Of a DNA stretch of 16,212 nt, positions 13,362 through 16,212 are shown one piece after another. Numbering within the stretch: position 1 is the first letter of the stretch; every line of letters starts with the position of its first letter. A program made the position numbers and the translations under genes. The notes beneath the pieces were generated by a model. That model did no database searches. It had not been told where the DNA came from and saw nothing but the letters and a program-made list of their open reading frames with translations. This DNA is from CBDUBU01 sp965365465. GTDB taxonomy: Bacteria > Bacteroidota > Rhodothermia > Rhodothermales > DASSAV01. Where the stretch lies: contig CBDUBU010000063.1 in the NCBI GenBank assembly GCA_965365465.1, positions 1 to 16,212 on the forward strand. Direction: 5' to 3'.

Positions 13362-14551
13362 CTTTCAACGAAACGTGTTATGCGCCTTACCGCTTCTTCC
13401 AGTTTTTCAAGAGATGTAGCATAGGAGCACCGTAAATAACCTGCGCCGCTTGGCCCGAAAGCATCTCCCGGCACACAGGCTACGTGCTCCTCTGCCAGAA
13501 GCCGCTGCGCAAATTCTTCAGACGTCAGACCCGTGCTCCGGATGTTGGGAAAGCAGTAAAACGCTCCCTCCGGCTCAAACGTTGGCAATCCGGCTTTCCT
13601 TAATCCATCCACGATCACCCTCCGACGCTCATCATAGGACCGCCGCATTGCTTCTACGTGTTCCTGACTCGACCTGATTGCTGCCACCGCTCCTATCTGC
13701 CCCATCGTGGGTGCGCTCATTACAATGTACTGATGAGCCTTGTACATCGCTTGATAAATATCATTTGGAGCGCAGGCATAACCGATTCGCCATCCTGTCA
13801 TGGCGTAATTCTTTGAAAAACCACCCAGCAAAACGGTGCGATCCCTGAGCGCCTCTATCGAAGCCAGACATACGTGCCCCCGTTCGTACGCCTCGCCATA
13901 TACAAGACGATCATATATCTCGTCCGAAATCACAAGCAGATCATGCTTGACCACAACCTCTGCTATTTCCTCCAGATTCTCACGGCGCAGCACCGCTCCG
14001 GTGGGATTGTTCGGATAACCCAGAAAAAGTACACGAGACTGCTCGGTTATCCGTGATGCTATGTCCTCTGCCGTCACCTGAAAATCATTACGCTCCGAAG
14101 TAGGAACATAGATCACATTCGCCCCGGCGAATCGGGCAGTAGGTCCATAAGACACAAAACATGGTTCCGGAATCAGGATCTCGTCGCCGGGATCCAGCAA
14201 GGACAGCATGGCGAGTTGCATCGCTTCGCTTACACCTACAGTCACCAGTATTTCTCGCGTCGGGTCATACGCAACCTGATACCTTTCCTTCAGATCCTGA
14301 GCTATGAGTTCCCTTAATTCCAACAACCCTGCGTTGGCCGTATAGCCTGTTTTACCCGCGTGCAACGATGCAACAGCCGCATCGATGACAGGCTGTGGAG
14401 AAGAAAAATCAGGCTCTCCGATTCCCAGAGATATTACCTCCTCCATGGTAGCCGCAATTTCAAAAAAACGCCGGATTCCACTGGGAGGCACTGAACGGAG
14501 ACGCTGCGAAACCCTGGCCCCTGACTCAATCGTGCTGCTGTTGTTTGCCAT
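13340..14551 (-). CDS. PLP-dependent aminotransferase, class I/II (AspC/PatA-like)
   Basis: A fold-type I transaminase that moves an amino group between an amino acid and a 2-oxo acid. From ATG at 14551 it has 403 residues. Visible motifs are ISLGIGEPDFSSP near the N-terminus, GYTANAGLLELR, GYPNNPTG with the conserved Asn, ISDEIYD with the PLP-pyridine Asp, and GGFSKNYAMTGWRIGY with the Schiff-base Lys247. RCSYA near the C-terminus carries the substrate-carboxylate Arg. The PPSGIRRFF start resembles the PatA/aspartate aminotransferase-like group; the substrate (aspartate, alanine, aromatic or N-acetyl-diaminopimelate) cannot be decided. A TTG at 14596 would add 15 residues atypical of the family. 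No Shine-Dalgarno sequence is visible. It is divergent from the aldehyde dehydrogenase. Confidence 0.93.
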   Translation of the reverse strand: MANNSSTIESGARVSQRLRSVPPSGIRRFFEIAATMEEVISLGIGEPDFSSPQPVIDAAVASLHAGKTGYTANAGLLELRELIAQDLKERYQVAYDPTREILVTVGVSEAMQLAMLSLLDPGDEILIPEPCFVSYGPTARFAGANVIYVPTSERNDFQVTAEDIASRITEQSRVLFLGYPNNPTGAVLRRENLEEIAEVVVKHDLLVISDEIYDRLVYGEAYERGHVCLASIEALRDRTVLLGGFSKNYAMTGWRIGYACAPNDIYQAMYKAHQYIVMSAPTMGQIGAVAAIRSSQEHVEAMRRSYDERRRVIVDGLRKAGLPTFEPEGAFYCFPNIRSTGLTSEEFAQRLLAEEHVACVPGDAFGPSGAGYLRCSYATSLEKLEEAVRRITRFVERCRERQN

Positions 14552-14608
14552 ACGGATGGTGTTTGCTAAAGGCGAGAATGCAATTGGCGCCGGCAAAATA
14601 ACGCCGTT

Positions 14609-14624
14609 CTGGTCAGTATACCAG
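14609..14624. promoter_or_regulatory. Inverted repeat overlapping a possible -10 element
   Basis: CTGGT (14609-14613) and ACCAG (14620-14624) flank six bases, and the minus strand carries TATACT at 14620-14615. A repressor site over a promoter for the aminotransferase is possible. No good -35 is seen at 17 bp. A separate perfect 10-bp palindrome, GTTCATGAAC, lies at 14644-14653. Otherwise the divergent spacer 14552-14753 shows nothing I can name. Confidence 0.25.
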
Positions 14625-14753
14625 ACTTTTTCGCGCTCGACACGTTCATGAACCCGAACTGGTCACAACTTCCCCACGCGCTGAGATCCCTTTTTTCGAC
14701 GTTGTTCCGTACTATCTTTCCATTCACATTCCCCATTATATCTCACAAACAAC

Positions 14754-16212
14754 ATGGCTGAAAGATTCCAAAACTATATAGGCGGCGGGTGGGTGGATTC
14801 TTCGACAAAGAATACTTTTACAGATCGCAATCCGGCGCGCCTGCAAGATATCATCGGCCTTTTTCCGGATTCGTCGGCAGAAGATGTCAACATGGCTGTA
14901 GATGCAGCGCAACAAGCGCTTGTGCGCTGGCGCACACTGCCGGCTCCGCAGCGTGGTGACATTCTAAAAAAGATCGGCGATTTGCTTACGCTTCGCAAAG
15001 ATGCCCTTGCCTTTGAAATGACGCGCGAGATGGGAAAACCTTTCACGGAAACGCTGGGAGATGTGCAAGAAGCCATCGACACGGCCTACTATGCAGCCTC
15101 CGAAACACGGCGTTTGTTCGGCCATACCGTTCCAAGCGAACTCCCCAGCAAATTCAACATGACGATCCGCCGACCTGTCGGTGTATGCGGTGTCATAACG
15201 GCATGGAACTTCCCTGTGGCGGTGCCCACCTGGAAGATGTTTCCTGCGCTTGCGTGCGGCAATACCATCGTATTCAAGCCGAGCGAGGATGCGCCCCATC
15301 TGGCCCACCTGCTCGTTCAGGTCTTCATCGATGCAGGATTGCCCGATGGAGTTGTAAATCTGCTCCACGGCGGAAGCGGCGCGGGATCAGCCCTCGTTGC
15401 TCATCCGGGCGTGAGCGCCATTTCCTTCACAGGTTCCACAGAAACCGGATCTGCCATTGGGGAAACTTGCGGCCGCCTCCATAAACGCTTCTCAATGGAG
15501 ATGGGCGGAAAAAACCCGATGATCGTTATGGCGGACGCAGACCTGAACCTGGCTCTGGAGGGCGTTCTATGGGGAGCCTTTGGAACAACGGGCCAGCGTT
15601 GCACCGCCACAAGCCGACTTATCCTGCACGAACAGATCCATGATGAACTGCTGGAAAGACTCGTCTCTGCCGCCGCCGCCTTGCGACTGGGCTACGGCAA
15701 CAGTCCCGACATCGATGTCGGGCCGCTAATCAATCAAAAGGCGCTGGAGAAGGTCTCCCGTTACGTAGAGATTGGAAAACATGAAGGCGCCAGGCTCATG
15801 CTTGGAGGCGCCAGGGCCAGCGGAGCAGATCTCGACGATGGTTTCTTTTTCGAACCAACTGTTTTTTCCGACGTGACGCCTGAAATGCGCATCGCCCAGG
15901 AAGAAATCTTTGGCCCTGTCCTTTCCGTATTTAAAGTAAAATCTTACGATGAGGCCATAGCAGTAGCGAACAGCACGCGCTACGGACTCTCCTCAAGCAT
16001 CTATACCCGCGATGTAGCGCTTGCATTCCGTGCAATGCATGAACTGGAGGCGGGCATCACGTACATAAATGGCCCGACCATCGGTGCCGAAGCCCACATG
16101 CCCTTCGGCGGCGTGAAAGAAACAGGCAACGGACACCGCGAAGGCGGTTGGGAAGTGTTCGACTTCTACACCGAAACCAAAACCATCTACGTCGATTACT
16201 CCGGTAAACTCC
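14754..16212 (+). CDS. NAD(P)-dependent aldehyde dehydrogenase (3' end cut by window)
   Basis: Oxidises an aldehyde to a carboxylate. The frame is open from ATG at 14754 to the window end, 486 codons, and the family is usually 480-510 residues, so only a short tail is missing. Key residues are present: WNFP with the oxyanion Asn152, FTGSTETG cofactor loop (225-232), general-base Glu249 in MEMGGKNP, and catalytic Cys283 in GQRCTA. EEIFGPVLSV and PFGGVKETGNGHREGG are late family signatures, and the end reads TKTIYVDYSGKL. Substrate is undecided; semialdehyde dehydrogenase is one possibility. It is the only plus-strand gene, divergent from the aminotransferase. I see no Shine-Dalgarno sequence before the ATG. 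Confidence 0.95.
   Translation, partial: MAERFQNYIGGGWVDSSTKNTFTDRNPARLQDIIGLFPDSSAEDVNMAVDAAQQALVRWRTLPAPQRGDILKKIGDLLTLRKDALAFEMTREMGKPFTETLGDVQEAIDTAYYAASETRRLFGHTVPSELPSKFNMTIRRPVGVCGVITAWNFPVAVPTWKMFPALACGNTIVFKPSEDAPHLAHLLVQVFIDAGLPDGVVNLLHGGSGAGSALVAHPGVSAISFTGSTETGSAIGETCGRLHKRFSMEMGGKNPMIVMADADLNLALEGVLWGAFGTTGQRCTATSRLILHEQIHDELLERLVSAAAALRLGYGNSPDIDVGPLINQKALEKVSRYVEIGKHEGARLMLGGARASGADLDDGFFFEPTVFSDVTPEMRIAQEEIFGPVLSVFKVKSYDEAIAVANSTRYGLSSSIYTRDVALAFRAMHELEAGITYINGPTIGAEAHMPFGGVKETGNGHREGGWEVFDFYTETKTIYVDYSGKL

Noticed and set aside
14702..14720. Bacteroidota-style -7 element (TATCTTTC) before the aldehyde dehydrogenase
   Set aside because: It is one mismatch from TAnnTTTG, but no TTG-type -33 element lies at the usual 19-21 bp spacing.

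Overview
The window is a bacterial chromosomal housekeeping region of about 52-53% GC by eye. Twelve genes lie on the minus strand and one, cut by the window end, lies on the plus strand. Gene content and the NusA C-terminal domain suggest the Bacteroidota/Chlorobiota/Rhodothermota group, most likely a Rhodothermota-like lineage; this is inference from protein style, with no marker gene to confirm it. I see no mobile element, CRISPR array, rRNA or tRNA.

Right to left along the minus strand, the first block is a PLP aminotransferase (about 14551-13340), a small membrane protein whose start overlaps its end, prfB (release factor 2, made by a programmed +1 frameshift) and nadB (L-aspartate oxidase). 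A 244-bp spacer after nadB holds an intrinsic terminator and a second terminator-like hairpin close to the next start. That suggests a new transcription unit begins there, possibly with leader attenuation.

The second block is a translation and RNA-maturation cluster: rimP, nusA, infB, rbfA, truB, ribF, rpsO and pnp. RimP and RbfA mature the 30S subunit, NusA controls transcription elongation, IF2 starts translation, TruB makes tRNA pseudouridine-55, RibF makes FMN and FAD, S15 is an early-binding 30S protein and PNPase degrades RNA. The ylxR and L7Ae-like genes that separate nusA and infB in Firmicutes are absent.

rpsO appears to have its own promoter overlapping the ribF stop codon, followed by a leader of three abutting hairpins, the last of which covers part of the Shine-Dalgarno sequence. 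A strong terminator-like hairpin and two further hairpins separate rpsO from pnp. PNPase ends in a Gly/Arg-rich tail.

On the right, a divergent intergenic region of about 200 bp separates the aminotransferase from an aldehyde dehydrogenase that runs off the window. I found no evidence of a new multigene system. The most informative signals are regulatory RNA structures and the RF2 recoding site.
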